Below, piece by piece: positions 45,804 through 58,442 of a stretch of DNA of 64,000 nt. Position numbers and translations under genes: made by a program. The notes beneath the pieces were generated by a model that ran no database searches, had not been told where the DNA came from, and saw nothing but the letters and a program-made list of their open reading frames with translations. The stretch comes from Whitmania pigra (lineage: Eukaryota; Annelida; Clitellata; Hirudinida; Haemopidae): contig JAJTWR010000251.1 of the NCBI GenBank assembly GCA_021613335.1, positions 1-64,000 of the forward strand. The letters run 5' to 3'. Position 1 is the first letter of the stretch. Every line of letters starts with the position of its first letter.

Positions 45804-47552
45804 CTGTTGCAAAAGAATATTTAGGCCTGATCTTTTTCCATTTTATTTGTAATTTTTACAACTAAGTATGATAGTCGTGGTAGACGTGGAGCTTAAGTTT
45901 TTTGGTTTATCTCATTAAAACTATGTATGCTGCTCTGATGGTTTTACTAAATAATTATAAATTATCGTGTAAGAACATTCAAAATCGGCCCAATTAATAA
46001 AACTAGTTATTTACATTACGGATAGAGTAATAAAGCGCAGTAGGAACAATGAAATGAACGAACTGCACAGAGTGTCAAACAACACGACCGCAACACAATG
46101 AATTTTGATGCCGATAATTAATCTCACCATTTTACAAATATTTTCTCCTCTTTACAAACAAAGATGCAAAAGTCCGGAAAAAAACGAAGCCTCACAATGG
46201 CACGCGATATTCCACAGGTATCCTTCCCCAAATAAACATTCTGAGGCCAGGTAATAAACTTCTGATTATCATCATCGACAAAGGCTAATCTTTCAGCACA
46301 CATAAAAATTATATTGGTGAATTATAAAAGCGAGTTACTGACAATTAACAATTAGTGTTCTATCTTCTGCTTTCATTTTACTTTGGATTTGAACCACGCT
46401 ATGAAGCTGAACTGTGGCTATGATAAACAATAGTGCTTCTTTTATTACTGTTTATCATCAAACAAGATTTTTAGAACTCGCTTAAGCTGCTTGACATTAT
46501 TGGCAACGCACTTTAGCAGATTAGTTCGTGCAATCATTCCGAATGCCCTACTTAAGAAGTGCTTTGAGAAGCTGTCCTAAGTACAATTTACTAAAGTTTG
46601 TCTGCATATTTATTAAAGATTATTCAATTACCATCTGCAGAAGAAATAGGATGGCGATCAACCACATAGCACGCTTAATTGGCATCATCGTAATTCTAAA
46701 TTTGGGCACCGCTATTAAGGGCTTTCACGGGATTACGCAGCTACTTCTAAAATAATTATTCTTCGAAATTACCCGGTACAAAAATTAAAAACCAAATCAA
46801 AATCGGTGAGACAACCTAGAGTCAATATGCTTCAATTTTATTTCAAGTTGTTTCATTAATAACATCATTAACACTTGCTGCAGAATTCATTCGTGCATTC
46901 ATGTAATACGAAATCCCAAACAATTCATACAATCATCCAACAAATCCAAAGCAAGAGCAACTTGAAAAGTTAAAACTAATCCCACTGACAAGGTGACAGT
47001 GACAACAAGCAACGTTCGTCTCGGAAGTAAAAACACGTTCCATAAAAAGAGCTTTATCGGTCTTTGTTTGACTGCACCCTTTGAATGCTTAAAATAACAA
47101 CAGCAAATAATAAAGACAACAAAAAAGAAAAATTTATCTTCACAAAGAACGGAAGCCGGTGGAAGTCCGAAAGAGTTCAAACAACACTGAAAGAGACGTT
47201 ATGGCAATTGCCAGGCAGAAAATTTGCAACAAGTAAAATAATTTGATAAAGAATCATGATTCCTGTGAAATACAAGGAAGACACAAGAATTATACATTGC
47301 TAAGCCCAAACCCATAATTAAAATCAGCAATTCATGATAGCAGAATCCAACAATACATTTTGAAGCTTTAGTGACCTGTACAATTGCATTTTAATTGTAT
47401 TTTACAATAAAATCCTCTACACTCCAATTACCACACAAAAATCACCTACAAACCACCAATAAAAACGTGACTCGTAGCGTTCACAGTCTCCAAATTCATC
47501 TCCTCTTGAAAACATAAAAATATAAAAAGACTATAAAAAAACTAAGCAGACA
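45804..47552. other. Spacer between AP-1 sigma and the bHLH-Zip gene
   Basis: It includes the AP-1 sigma leader region, possibly with a 5' UTR exon that I cannot place, and the 3' UTR of the bHLH-Zip gene. AT-rich; no other feature seen. Confidence 0.35.
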
Positions 47553-49412
47553 TCAAAACTGGTCGCTGGGCTGATGAAAACCGAACTCGGACATCAAGAT
47601 GTCGTCACCGGATATCTCCTCCAGGTTGATGAAACTGTTCAGCTCCTGTCGATCCAGATCCGTCAGTTCATTGGAAACCTGGAGATTCGACATGAGGGCG
47701 TCCGTGTCGAGCAGCCCCGTCATGCAGCCGTGCTCCATGGCCTCTGCTTCGGAGTTTGTAAAATCGGAGATGAAGACAGACTGGTTGTAATCATGATGTT
47801 GTTGTTGTTGCTGGTGGTGATGGCTGTTGTTGTTGTTGTTGAGGAAGTTGTCAGCCAGAGACAAGATGATGGGATTGGAGTGAGGTGAGGCATGATGTTG
47901 TGATTGAAAGTTCGGAGAGACAAGAAACAATTGTTGCTGCTGCTGTTGATGATGCAATTGTTGTTGCTGTTGTTGCTGCTGCTGTTGACGTTGTTGTCGT
48001 AATGCCTCCTGGGTTCTCCTCATGTTCTGATTGAAAAAGCATTTGTTCAAGCAAAGTTTGGAAGGAGAGAAATTCGAACTGATGAACAACAACAAACTAT
48101 TGGGAAAATGATTGAACAATCATGGTTCCATCACCTGCAATTCCAGGTGAAGCTGCCTGTTCTCCCTCTCCAGTTCCTTCACCCTTCCTTCGGTCTCTGC
48201 CTTCTTCTCGCTGTCCTTCTTCAACTCCTGGATGTACTCCACTGACTTTTCCAAGATGTAACCTTTCTTCATGTTGAGGTCACTATGGATAGGTTGATAA
48301 TGATGATGATGACGGACAAAATGATGATGATGGTGGCGGCTAATTAGGATACATCCGTACTATTGTAATTTATTAATGGAGATTGATTTAAATAATGAAA
48401 TTTCTTCGAGATAACAAACCCAGTCAAACAAGTCCAAGCCCAAGTCCAAGACTGAGGCACGAAAAATAATTCACACGCAATTACAAACATCAGCAACAGC
48501 TGTAGTAGCACTTATAATGAAGCCTGTCATTTAATTATGGCATCTGAAGTCACAAAACAAATTAAGACTTCCGTCCATTAAGTACATTAAGACGTTCCGA
48601 TTGGTGCCGTTAATTCTCACGTCGTCATCGACATGTCGCAGAGACGTGTGACTTTTATCTTATGCAACGAGGTGATGCCGATGATGATTGTAAAAATTAC
48701 GACGATTGACGTGAACATCATAAATCATTACACTGACGTTGTTAATGCATGAATGAATGAATGAATGAAGCATTTAAAGGAGAATAATTCACTGACACGT
48801 CGTATGTCGTTGGAAGGAGATCTGCCAGTTCCTGGATGCAGTCGTTGATCTTGTACCTCCGTTTCTTCTCAACTGTCGAGTTAAACAAAATCAAAAAATA
48901 AAATAAATAAATGAATCATCCATGGCTATGGCAACAAGTTCAACTAAGTACATATATTATTCATTTATTAGTGTTGAGTCTTTATAAGAATATTCCAACT
49001 CTATAAAACTGAACAAATTATTACAAATACTTTGAACCGAAATGCGACTGAAATATCATAAAATATCATATATCGCTAATATCTACAAAGCACTTGCTCG
49101 CCTCCCCGCCTCTCGAGGATTCTTAATTCTTCCTTTTACAATGACTAGACCTATTATTATGTAGAGAAATTATTTAACACGATTATTTATTTATTAGTAT
49201 TACTGAAATTATATTCCATGTCATAGACTTTTAATTAGACATAAGTAATATCAATATTATAATTATTGCAAATTTTCTTGCGTTTTGAGATTGTTTAAAT
49301 TCTCGATCATGAAAAAGACAAAACCCAATTGAAATATTTAACACCCTTGGCAGGGCACAATATGAAAGGCTGGAGATGAACCGATGTAATAATAATTATT
49401 ACAATTAACAAT

Positions 49413-49444
<32 letters not shown>

Positions 49445-52400
49445 TAGAAAATCATTTAGAGAACTAAGCAACGACAAGAAAGTCCACAAACAAGAGGAGC
49501 TGTTGTTTACAAAGAGACACAAACAGAACATCTGAAACACTGAACTCTTTGCACCCACAAAAAATTAATAAATAAAAATATCTGCACATTCAGAAGCCTC
49601 AGCCATAAAAGTGGAGCCAAAGACAAGCAGATAATTACGAACATAATTGTGAGATAATTATAGGCACAATTATAATGTCGCATTTATTCTTCAAAGTTAT
49701 ATTGCTGCTTAAAGGACAGAGATTATAATGCTTAACCATGAATTCATCCACTTAATGTTGTATATTATAATATCATTGTCCTCATTAATGATGTGATGAT
49801 GATGAATAATTTTAATAACTACAATTTTAATAACTGAAATGATGATGATAAAAATAATAATAACAATAATGATGGTAATAAATAAAATCACGCTGTAATC
49901 GCTGATTACAAACAATCACCATTGTCATCATAATCATAAATAGTCACCATCATTATGATTACATTCATGACAGAGCCATTATAAATCAGTTATCATGTCA
50001 TCTTCCTAATCATCTGAACAAATACTCAAAAGGTCAAACGCACTTTCTAAGTAGGAAATAACCCATTAAGTATTTAGGATGATGAAGCTGACAAATAATT
50101 CATTTACATTGTTATCAACATGACGCTCATTACTCTCATCAACATCATCATCACCACCACCATCATCACCACCACCATCATCATCACCACCATCATCATC
50201 ACCACCATCACCATCGTCCCTTCATCACTAACACCACCATCCACTGACCTATATTGTGCTTCTCCTTCTTGTATGCATCGATGTCTGGGAAGTCACTGGG
50301 GTCGAGTTTGGAGGGTAGCGTGAGGCGGGCGCTCGGCCTGATAGAGGGGCACGAGGAGGACGTTTTTAGGGGGGCCTTGGTGGGCACCTTCGCCTTAAGG
50401 TTCTTGTCGACTTTTTCAGAAAATGACTGCAGACGAAACTCGTTTTGAGCTTTAAAATGGTTTGAAAGTATAAACAAGTTTGAAGAGGTGCTTGATCTCT
50501 CTGAGCTTCTAATAAAAACATTATAATAAAAAATTATAATAAAACATTATAATAAAAAATTATAATAAAAACATTATAATAAAAAATTATAATAAAACAT
50601 TATAATAAAAAATTATAATAAAAACATTATAATAAAAAATTATAATAATATTTATGAAAAGAACTTATAATAAGAACCTATAAAAAGAGGTTATAATAAG
50701 GCATTGTAATAAGATCTTATAGCAAGACCCTACAATACGAGATTATAATAAGAACTTATAATAAGACATTGTAATAAAGAGGTTATAATAAATGCTCCTA
50801 ATAAGAACTCCTACAACTAAATCCAGCTTGTTGTTGAAGAAGGTTATATTATTATTATTATTGTTGTTGTTGTTGTTGTTAGCACTATCATTTAAAATCT
50901 CAATTGTAATTCAAGGACATGTGTTATTCTTACGCTGTTGACGTGCGACTCCTTCTCCACGATTTCGTTGATGTCTTCGAACAGGGTGTCATACTTGATA
51001 AAAAAATCAAAACAAACAAAAATAATACACCGATCACCGTGGTTACTTGAGCCAACTTTGACCCAAATACATCTCAAGAAAAGCATTCAAAGCTGGGCGA
51101 GGATGAGAGTATAAATGAAGCTGATGGTGGTGGGTGATGATGATGATGATGATGGCCGAGTTGGAGGGATACATGGCAAACAATTTTCTACCTGCATTTT
51201 TGAATTGCCTAATAATCATGGTAATAATTTCATCGTCAAAACGACAACAATGAATGATTTTATGATTTTATGTTTTGGAAATAAAATCAAAATGAGAGGT
51301 CGAATTACTGCTTCACACAATAAATCGATCCTCAAGTGACTGCATTTAATTTTTCGAAGCAATTCGATGGAGAGAACTTCACTGTCTGTCTTTCCAATAG
51401 TCTGTATTTCGTGTCGGTAAATGAAATATAATGGAATGATTCAGATGGATCCACCTTTATTTGCTCAATCACTTTTTTAAGGGTTATCAGGGGCAAAAAA
51501 TAACATCAATAATGTTAATAATGATTAATAATATCAAACTGCGATGACAATCATTATCGTGTTGACACAGCAATGAAGATAACAATGATGTTAATAATTT
51601 TGAACAAGCAATTAAAAAGTTAAAGTCGGAAATTATTTCTGAACATTTCAACGACAACTTTTCAAAAAAACCACAACAAAACATACAATTCTTGACTAAT
51701 TAATGAACTTAATCAACAATCAAACTGCCACAAATGTTGTACAGATCTCGAAACATCGAAGAACATGATCTTGAACTACAAGACCCCTCTTGAAATCTTT
51801 CACTGATTGAGTGGACCGAAGCATAGAATGCATTGGCTAATGAACGAATGCATTAGCAAACAAACAGATGCACTGGTAAACAAACAAATGCACTGGCAAA
51901 GAAATGAATGAATGCATGAGAATGACATGAGATCCAACTTAAACAACAGGATGTCAGAGTCCTCAGAGAGCAATTTGCAAGAACAAGTAAACCTCGAACC
52001 TCGATAAAGATGCTATTAAATTAGTTCTTTGAGTCATTAAAAGCCTCTCAACTAGGAGAACTTCTTGTCTTGTTGTTAGTGTTGCTATGGTGTTGTTTTG
52101 TATATAAAGAGATTTTTAATAAAGAATAAAATTAAATGTGATAAAATATAATAAAATAAATTTGATAAAGAATGGTGATACCATTGATGGTGGTGATAAT
52201 GATGGTGTAATGATTATGATGATTATTGTGAATGGAGGATCAAGACAAGAAAATATAACAATCAAAACACCACAAAGAAATAAGTGATGGTGGTTAAGAT
52301 GACAATGATAATGATGATAATTATAGCAATGATGGTAATGATGATCATGATGATGATAACAAAATTCAAATCTTGAAACATATGCCTCTGGACTTTCTTC

Positions 52401-53532
52401 TATCATCACAAATAGAGACAACAAACCCCATCTATCCGCATGTCAACCATAATCGCCTTCAACTTTCACTCAACCACAATAACCATAAATAAAAAAAACA
52501 CACGCACACACTGACCTCTGACACACTAGTGGTCATGCTGCTCGGGGTGAGCGAGTAGGGCGTGTTGACGGAGTCCGCAGGGGTGAAATCGTCGCTGAGT
52601 ATGGGCTCGAGGTGCGAGTGCTGCAAGTGCCCGAGGTCGAGGTCGTTGTGGTTGTTCCGGAAGGCGTTAGGCATGTTGACAGAAGGAGGGAGCAGAGACG
52701 GGGCTCTGGTGCTATTGTGCCCCCTAGGGCTGCTCTGTGATTGACAAGAATTTTTAATCAACCCTCATGTCAATGCCTACAGAGTTATAGGAAAACTATC
52801 ACAATGTTGTTTGGAAATAATAAGTTTGTAGTGAATGTATTTGTTATTAAAGGTGTTGTCGTTATTTTTAAATTTTAACTTTTCGTAGTTCATGCTTGCA
52901 ACAGATGTCGTTCGTCAGATACTGCGCTGCGTTTTAAAGATGTTGTTTACCAATTGTTAAAGGTTATTTTCCTGGACTCAGAATAACGAATTATAAATTA
53001 TAATAATAATTTGTAATTAACCAATTATAATATTAATATTAGTAATTAGGTGATTACAGTGAACTACAGCAGGAAGTAAACAACAAAGTATTTAATTATT
53101 TAGCAAACAAATTGAGAATGATATCAAATGATGGAAAACATAAAGGACAAAAAAGATAAATGGCATGAACAACAATTCTTTATTTAATTTGTGATTCTTC
53201 TGCACTCCTTCAAGTCAGCTCATATAACTTATGGAAAATATTATTGTTGTTATTATTATTGTAATAAATAATATAGTTATTAATATTATTAATAATAATC
53301 ATAAAAACTTATTACACCAACTCATTATCAACCGTCAATTAATTATTTACACAAGTACGGGCACAACCAACTGATGGTTTTAAAAGCACAAAACTCTTCC
53401 TTCCGAGGCGCTGAAGAATCGACTCACCATCATCTTCTGTCGCTTCCTCTGATCCTCTTGGCATGCCTTTTCCTTCATGAGCAACATGCGACAGTTGGTT
53501 CGTAGTTTCGGGGTGCTGCCCAGAGAAGACAT
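47553..53532 (-). CDS. MITF/TFE-family bHLH leucine-zipper transcription factor
   Basis: Seven exons, all phases consistent, 419 residues: 53532-53428, 52734-52516, 50993-50934, 50426-50249, 48872-48797, 48282-48135, 48026-47553. The N-terminus (CRMLLMKEKACQEDQRKRQ) resembles the conserved MITF/TFE N-terminal block. Exon 3 (DTLFEDINEIVEKES) matches the acidic activation segment. The basic region HNIVEKKRRYKINDCI joins across exons 4 and 5, keeping the His, Glu and Arg that read CACGTG/CATGTG E-boxes. Helix 2 and zipper follow (KKGYILEKSVEYIQELKK; VKELERENRQLHLELQ). The last exon holds a Gln-rich tract, and its end has GDDILMSEFG, reminiscent of the MITF C-terminus. Family members act as dimers in the nucleus on lysosomal, nutrient and differentiation genes. 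The start at 53532 is the last ATG of the first exon; one upstream ATG is also in frame. Confidence 0.87.
48973..49200 (-). mobile_element. Solo LTR related to the Gypsy element at 27890-29640
   Basis: The sequence GTTGAGTCTTTATAAGAATA and the following roughly 180 bases align by eye with the LTR at 29309-29500, including TCCAACTCTATAAA, GCGACTGAAATAT, TATCGCTAATATCTACAAAG and CGCCTCTCGA. No internal element sequence is seen on either side, so this is a solo LTR or fragment in an intron of the bHLH-Zip gene. Confidence 0.7.
50511..50650. repeat. Tandem AT-rich repeat of about 27 bp, roughly five copies
   Basis: The unit alternates AATAAAAACATTATAATA and AAAAAATTATAATA, with looser copies (AATAAGAACTTATAATA) continuing to about 50810. 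It lies in the intron just upstream of the exon carrying the basic region. Further introns of this gene hold CAC/CAT triplets (50140-50215), AAT triplets (49410-49443) and GTT triplets (50852-50880). Confidence 0.75.
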
Positions 53533-55075
53533 CTTTTTCTTCGAGGTCGTAAACGTCCTGATGACGAACGACGATTTTAGCATCGACGCATAATTAACGA
53601 AGAAACAAAATAAAAATTTACAAATTGTTTAAACATTTATTGTTTTTTGGCCTGACTTTGGAATGCTTATGTCATCCACTTTCATTTTCTTTCCAAATCA
53701 GAACAACATTTTTTTAGCAGAAATATCAGAGACTTCTCAATAAGGAAGTGTGATGTCGGCCAGAACTAATTTCATTACCAATTACAAAACTTATAAATAA
53801 AAATTTGGAAAAACTGCTGCCATTCTCTAGAAAATGTTAGTCAAAAAATCTTAACAGTTAGCAATGGTTATATTATAAATTAAATAAAGCAGCTGGCTTA
53901 GTAAAAAAACGAGCAGCATATTTTTTAGCAAATCTATCTTTTGTTTCATCGAATCGACATGTCATCCTGTCAACAGAAAGCATCGTAAAATCCCAGAGAG
54001 CATCTAGCGAACATCTATTTAACGCAATTTAATTCGCAATGGACATAAAACTACCATCGCCATAAAAAAATTACAGTTAAATCATCGCACTTATGTTTTT
54101 TTCAGAAAACCAGCTGATGGTCTGTTACTACGTTATATCAGGAAAAAAATTACTAGCTGGAAAATATTTTCCTAATAAATCGGTTGATTATTATTATTAG
54201 AGACATATAAATATATACTTTCGATTTTTAATCAAATTAAACAAAAGTAGAACTCTAAAGTAGAACTTACTACAAAAGGATGCTTTGACAAAAAGTTTGT
54301 TTATAACTCACGTGAAGCAGAGATGTGTCAAATCAAGAGCAGAATTGTCATTACATGGTAACTACAAACCAATTGTGAAATAATTACAAGCGATTACAAA
54401 ACTCTAGAATTGTAGTAAACCAAACTCGTCAAGTCTCCTTTAGTCTCAAGAGAAGAAAGTTCGTACGACTACGGACGCCGCCCCCTCAAAATTAGGTTAA
54501 AACATGTATACTAGTTGAGGTAACCATAACCTACATAAATAAACATTTACTTTACAAAACAAATTGGCGGTACGCAAATTTTATGCACGATTTATCTTCG
54601 GCACAATGACACAGCAAATTTTTCGTTTATGGGAATTCCCCGTGGAAGTAAGCTGAACAAGCGCATGCGTTACCAGACTTCGTAAATGCGCTTAACCCTT
54701 CATCGCTAACTTGCAAAAGCATTTATCGTTAGCGTTAACGAGAGAACAAGGTTGGAAATTTTCCAGTGCACCAGAGTAGCGTCAAGTCTGCGTCACCTCC
54801 ATCCCAAAACATTCGGACTTCATAAATTCTCCAATTTAATAAAAAGTGTTATCATTAATAAATAATAATAATGATGATAAATGAACCAATTACTCAACGA
54901 TCATCTCTGCAACTAAAGCCCACGCTTACAAACTACGTAAGACTTGATTTGTAAACAACGAAAACTAATTTTGAGGTTCAGTTTATAAAGTATTAAATAC
55001 ATACGACAAGATATGATAAAGTCACATTTCTAGCGGACGCCATTGTACTGGAAAGGCAAAAATCCCCGAGGCCCT
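53533..55075. other. Spacer between the bHLH-Zip gene and PRMT5
   Basis: It contains the 5' side of the bHLH-Zip gene. The CDS exon is preceded by an acceptor-like CATCAG about 31 bp before the ATG, so an upstream exon is likely but not placed. A short minus-strand ATG frame (MASARNVTLSYLV, from 55043) ends at a possible donor; see rejected items. Confidence 0.35.
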
Positions 55076-56989
55076 TCAGAGGCCGATGGTGTAGGACCGC
55101 CCCCCAGTGTTGTGGATGAGGGAAGCCCTGGGGGCGGACAGACACCATTCGTACCAAACGTTCTTGCCATTGTTGATCCTCCAAAAGTTCACGACCAGTT
55201 CTTCACCGGCCTTCAGCGAGTGGGGATTCCTTATGGGCAGGTAAATCGGGAACCAGCTGAACATGCGCGGAGTGTGCGTATCCGGAACGATGCTGATGGT
55301 GACGTCCTTGTACAGCGTGCAATGGAAATATCCGCTGAATCCGTGCAACACCAAGTCTCTGCTGACCTGGAACTTGAGCTCTTCGTACCTGTTGTTAGAC
55401 ACGAAGCCTCCCTGTGCGTCGTAGGCAGACCTTGGGTGGTGGAAAGTAAACAGAGGCTGAGGTTCCGAAATGAGGCAGTAGTTGTGGAGGCGAACGACGT
55501 AGGGAGTTTCGAACTGTGAATCCAATGGCTTTCCCATCTCTGCGCACATTTTGGCCTCGTTCCAAAGCTTCGACGAGTGCAAAGGAGCCAGGTAGGAAGT
55601 GTAGGAGCTGGGAATGCTTATGCCATCTTCTTTCAACAGCCTCTCCGCTCCATCCAGACATTCCGGCGACAGTTCGTTGTCGCCGAAAGACCCGAGGAGT
55701 TCGCTGACAATGATGTCGGCCTTCTCTTCTGGCTCCCAGAACCTCATGTCGCAGGAGATGATCGTGACTTTGTCACCCCAAGTGTCGCTCTTGAGATTTT
55801 CGAGAGTCACCACAGCATTGGGATTCTTCTCCACAGCGTAGACCCTCACCCGACGATCTGCAGCCGAGGCGGCCTGGAGCGAAGCTGTCACCAGAGGTCC
55901 TCTTCCAGCCCCGAGCACCATGACAGTCAAGGTTACTTTGTCCTTGTCTTCTTCTTTGACTTTGTCAAGCAGTGCACCATAGACGGCCAGTTGGTATTTC
56001 GTGTACTTGATCGGATCCTTTTCAAAGATCTCGTAGGTCTGAGATTCGAGATTGTCCATCAGAGGTTGGAGTGGGCACTGGAGATAGTCTTCATAACCTC
56101 GGGCAAACTGAGCAACTTCGTCAAGCGAGTCTCGATTCTGATAGAGATGATCTAGGTAAAGCTTGTAACTGGCATAGCCCTTGTCCTTGTGCCTATTTTT
56201 CCCAGTAAGAACCAACTGAGCATTGAGTTTGAACAGCCTCTTGAGTAAAACTTGATGGCTTCTTGACAGCACCGGAAAGCCCTTTCTGTTGGTTAGGAAG
56301 AGCCTGGTGGAGACGAGAACGGCTTTGACGGGTTCGGCCAACCATCTTTCTATTTCCCCCTCGTCCGGCAAATCTGTCGTCATCTCGAGAATGATGCAGA
56401 GTTTTTTATTGAATCCGCACAGCGTTCTCATTTTATTCCACCACTGCCAGGGATCCTCCTTTCTGCAGTCTTCGAGGAACTTCATGCATCCCTCAGACGT
56501 TTCATCAAAAACATCGTCCAACATTGAACCCGGACTCATCATCGGCACTCGTACCCAAAGCAAGTTGCAGTGGGCATTGTTGGCGCAGATATTGATGTTC
56601 CGAGCAAGGTTAGCACAGTCGCTGCTTTTTAATTCTATGAGAATTGCAGGAAGATTGAGATGATTAGCTAATGATATTTCTTGCTGGAAGGCTAACTCTG
56701 CGTTAGATCTGATAATTTCATCTTTGGCATCAAGTTTCAGAGAGGTGGTGATGCGACCGACGATAAGCGATGTCCATTCGTTGCTACTCAGTAAAAAATC
56801 TGAACGGGTCAACGGACCTTTTCTATTTTTTAATTTCTCATGAAAAAAATCTCGTTCAAATCGTGGGTGAACAAGTGGCACGCAAATAAAGTCGAAGCCT
56901 GAATTAAGAGAACTATCGAGATCTTTATTTAAGTCGCTTGAAATAGCAAAATCGAGTCCGCAGGATACTTTTTCACAGTTGTTGGACAT
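55076..56989 (-). CDS. PRMT5: PRMT5, type II protein arginine methyltransferase
   Basis: One uninterrupted frame of 637 residues, the same length as human PRMT5. The N-terminal half corresponds to the TIM-barrel that binds MEP50/WDR77. The Rossmann fold follows, with VLGAGRGPL binding S-adenosylmethionine (about residue 360) and AVEKNPNAV. The catalytic double-E loop SELLGSFGDNELSPECLD has both glutamates. The FEKDPIKY segment keeps the Phe that sets symmetric dimethylation. The C-terminal beta barrel ends in GRSYTIGL, as in the human protein. PRMT5 symmetrically dimethylates Sm proteins and histones H4R3, H3R8 and H2A in cytoplasm and nucleus. The start is the ATG at 56989 (MSNNCEKVSCGLDF). 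There is no intron here, although the human gene has many; this suggests intron loss or a retrocopy. All catalytic residues are intact, so it looks functional. Confidence 0.95.
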   Translation of the reverse strand: MSNNCEKVSCGLDFAISSDLNKDLDSSLNSGFDFICVPLVHPRFERDFFHEKLKNRKGPLTRSDFLLSSNEWTSLIVGRITTSLKLDAKDEIIRSNAELAFQQEISLANHLNLPAILIELKSSDCANLARNINICANNAHCNLLWVRVPMMSPGSMLDDVFDETSEGCMKFLEDCRKEDPWQWWNKMRTLCGFNKKLCIILEMTTDLPDEGEIERWLAEPVKAVLVSTRLFLTNRKGFPVLSRSHQVLLKRLFKLNAQLVLTGKNRHKDKGYASYKLYLDHLYQNRDSLDEVAQFARGYEDYLQCPLQPLMDNLESQTYEIFEKDPIKYTKYQLAVYGALLDKVKEEDKDKVTLTVMVLGAGRGPLVTASLQAASAADRRVRVYAVEKNPNAVVTLENLKSDTWGDKVTIISCDMRFWEPEEKADIIVSELLGSFGDNELSPECLDGAERLLKEDGISIPSSYTSYLAPLHSSKLWNEAKMCAEMGKPLDSQFETPYVVRLHNYCLISEPQPLFTFHHPRSAYDAQGGFVSNNRYEELKFQVSRDLVLHGFSGYFHCTLYKDVTISIVPDTHTPRMFSWFPIYLPIRNPHSLKAGEELVVNFWRINNGKNVWYEWCLSAPRASLIHNTGGRSYTIGL

Positions 56990-57468
56990 TTCGAAAAGAT
57001 TTTAATTGCAAGAAATTCAATCAACGAAACACTGTTTGCCGAAATTGTCGGTCGGCGTACACAAGTTCTACTATCGCCCGCAGCACAAAACATTGCGATG
57101 TTAGCTCGACATAACAAACAGTTTCTTTTTATAATGTAGTTAAATTAAGTATTATACTAATGTGTTATAATGTTATTAAAATATTTTTATTAAATAAAGT
57201 TTATGAGCCAGTTAACCATAGTAAGAATTGATGCCTTATATAAATAATTTTTTGGAATTTTTGCACATTATTCCTCGTCAATCGGATGATTTTTTCGTGC
57301 TAGCGCATTTTGTAAGATGGTGATTAAAAAACGTTTTTTTTTAATTTTAAAAATTATTTATTTAAAACGACATACAGAGAATTACGAGTTGATAAATAAG
57401 CCATACTGCAAACATATACAAAAAAAATTTTCAGTGCAATAAAAATCCCAAATCTTCTTTGATTTTGT
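56990..57468. other. Spacer upstream of PRMT5
   Basis: Promoter/leader side of PRMT5 and the 3' side of the kinase gene, both on minus. AT-rich; no feature seen. Confidence 0.35.
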
Positions 57469-58442
57469 TCAAAAAATTGAGCATCCAATTTGGCTTTTCT
57501 GTTCTTCAGTGGCAGGAGAAAATTTGGATATCGTTCGGGAAAGAAATGGATGCTGGAGCAAGTTTTCTGGTTTGGTTCTTTCATCAGGATCTGGTTTCAG
57601 CATCCCATCAACAAAGTCTAGCAACATGATTATTTCTGGTTTAGAGAATTTAGCGGGGTATTTACACTGGAAATAATTCTTGAGACCCAGCGGGGTATTT
57701 GTTGGAGAAAGGCCATTCAGAATCCATCGCCGTGTCCTTGAATGAAACCAGAAGAACTTATTTTTGTGAGGAGCTTCGCGAATCATTTTCTGACTAGGGC
57801 AGCCGACAATATACGTAATCTTCTGCATCAACTCCAATTCTCCTTCGTAAATTGGAAACAGGAGTTCCTTCGTCACGCATTCTAAGAGCACACATCCGAG
57901 ACTCCAGACATCCACAGAAGGGCCGCATTTATAACCAAGTACAGCCTCGGGTGCCCTGTAGTGAAGCGTTTGAATTTCCTCGGGTACACATCCCAAGGAA
58001 GAAGAATATGACAAACCGAAGTCGCTAAATTTGGCAGCCTTTCCTCCTTTTCCGATGAGAATATTTTCTGGTTTTACATCTGCGTGAACAATTTTGAGCT
58101 CAGAAAGTAGCAGAAGACATTCTACCCACTGTCTGGCGTAAGTGTCCAACATACTGTGGAGTTCGAAAGCATCATTCGTGATGGCTTCCCAGAGGTCATG
58201 AGAAAGAAGCTCCATAACTAATACGACGCAGTTTTCCAAGTCATACCATGCCTTCAATTCCACCACATGCTCTCTGTAAGGAGATTCAGACTCTTTGATA
58301 TTCTCCAGTAGCATGGCCTCTGTGAGGTTTCTTTCTTTCATCGTGCCGTGACAATAGGAGACTTTTATGGCCACGGTCGTCTGATCGCTCCGGTCAAATG
58401 CCGCGAATACTTCACCAAAACCCCCTTTTCTCGATTTGATAT
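57469..58442 (-). CDS. HIPK-like CMGC protein kinase, first exon(s) missing
   Basis: The main exon starts after an acceptor (TTTCTTACACAG) at 58442 in phase 1 and reads 323 residues to the stop at 57469. It begins just before the glycine loop (KGGFGEVFAAFD). VAIK lysine, HADVKPENI catalytic loop (HAD instead of HRD, as in HIPK and PRP4 kinases), SDFG, YRAPE and DVWSLGCVL are present, so it should be active. LGYKCGPSVDVWSLGC and the region following it fit the CMGC group. The C-terminus ends GCSIF, whose last four residues fit a CAAX prenylation box. An upstream exon with the N-terminus is required but not found; the frame's own ATG at 58374 would remove the glycine loop. HIPKs act in nuclear stress and transcription signalling; the function here is unknown. 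Confidence 0.8.

Noticed and set aside
47574..48054. Long plus-strand and alternative minus frames over the CAG/CAA tract
   Set aside because: Shadows of the Gln-rich last exon of the bHLH-Zip gene; only one frame fits the splice phase and ends in a conserved-looking tail.
54993..55043. Short minus-strand ATG frame (MASARNVTLSYLV) 33 bp after the PRMT5 stop, ending near GTATGT
   Set aside because: It could be a first exon, but no phase-compatible second exon was found and it is only about 13 codons long.
55043..56155. Large plus-strand open frames
   Set aside because: Antisense shadows of the PRMT5 coding sequence.
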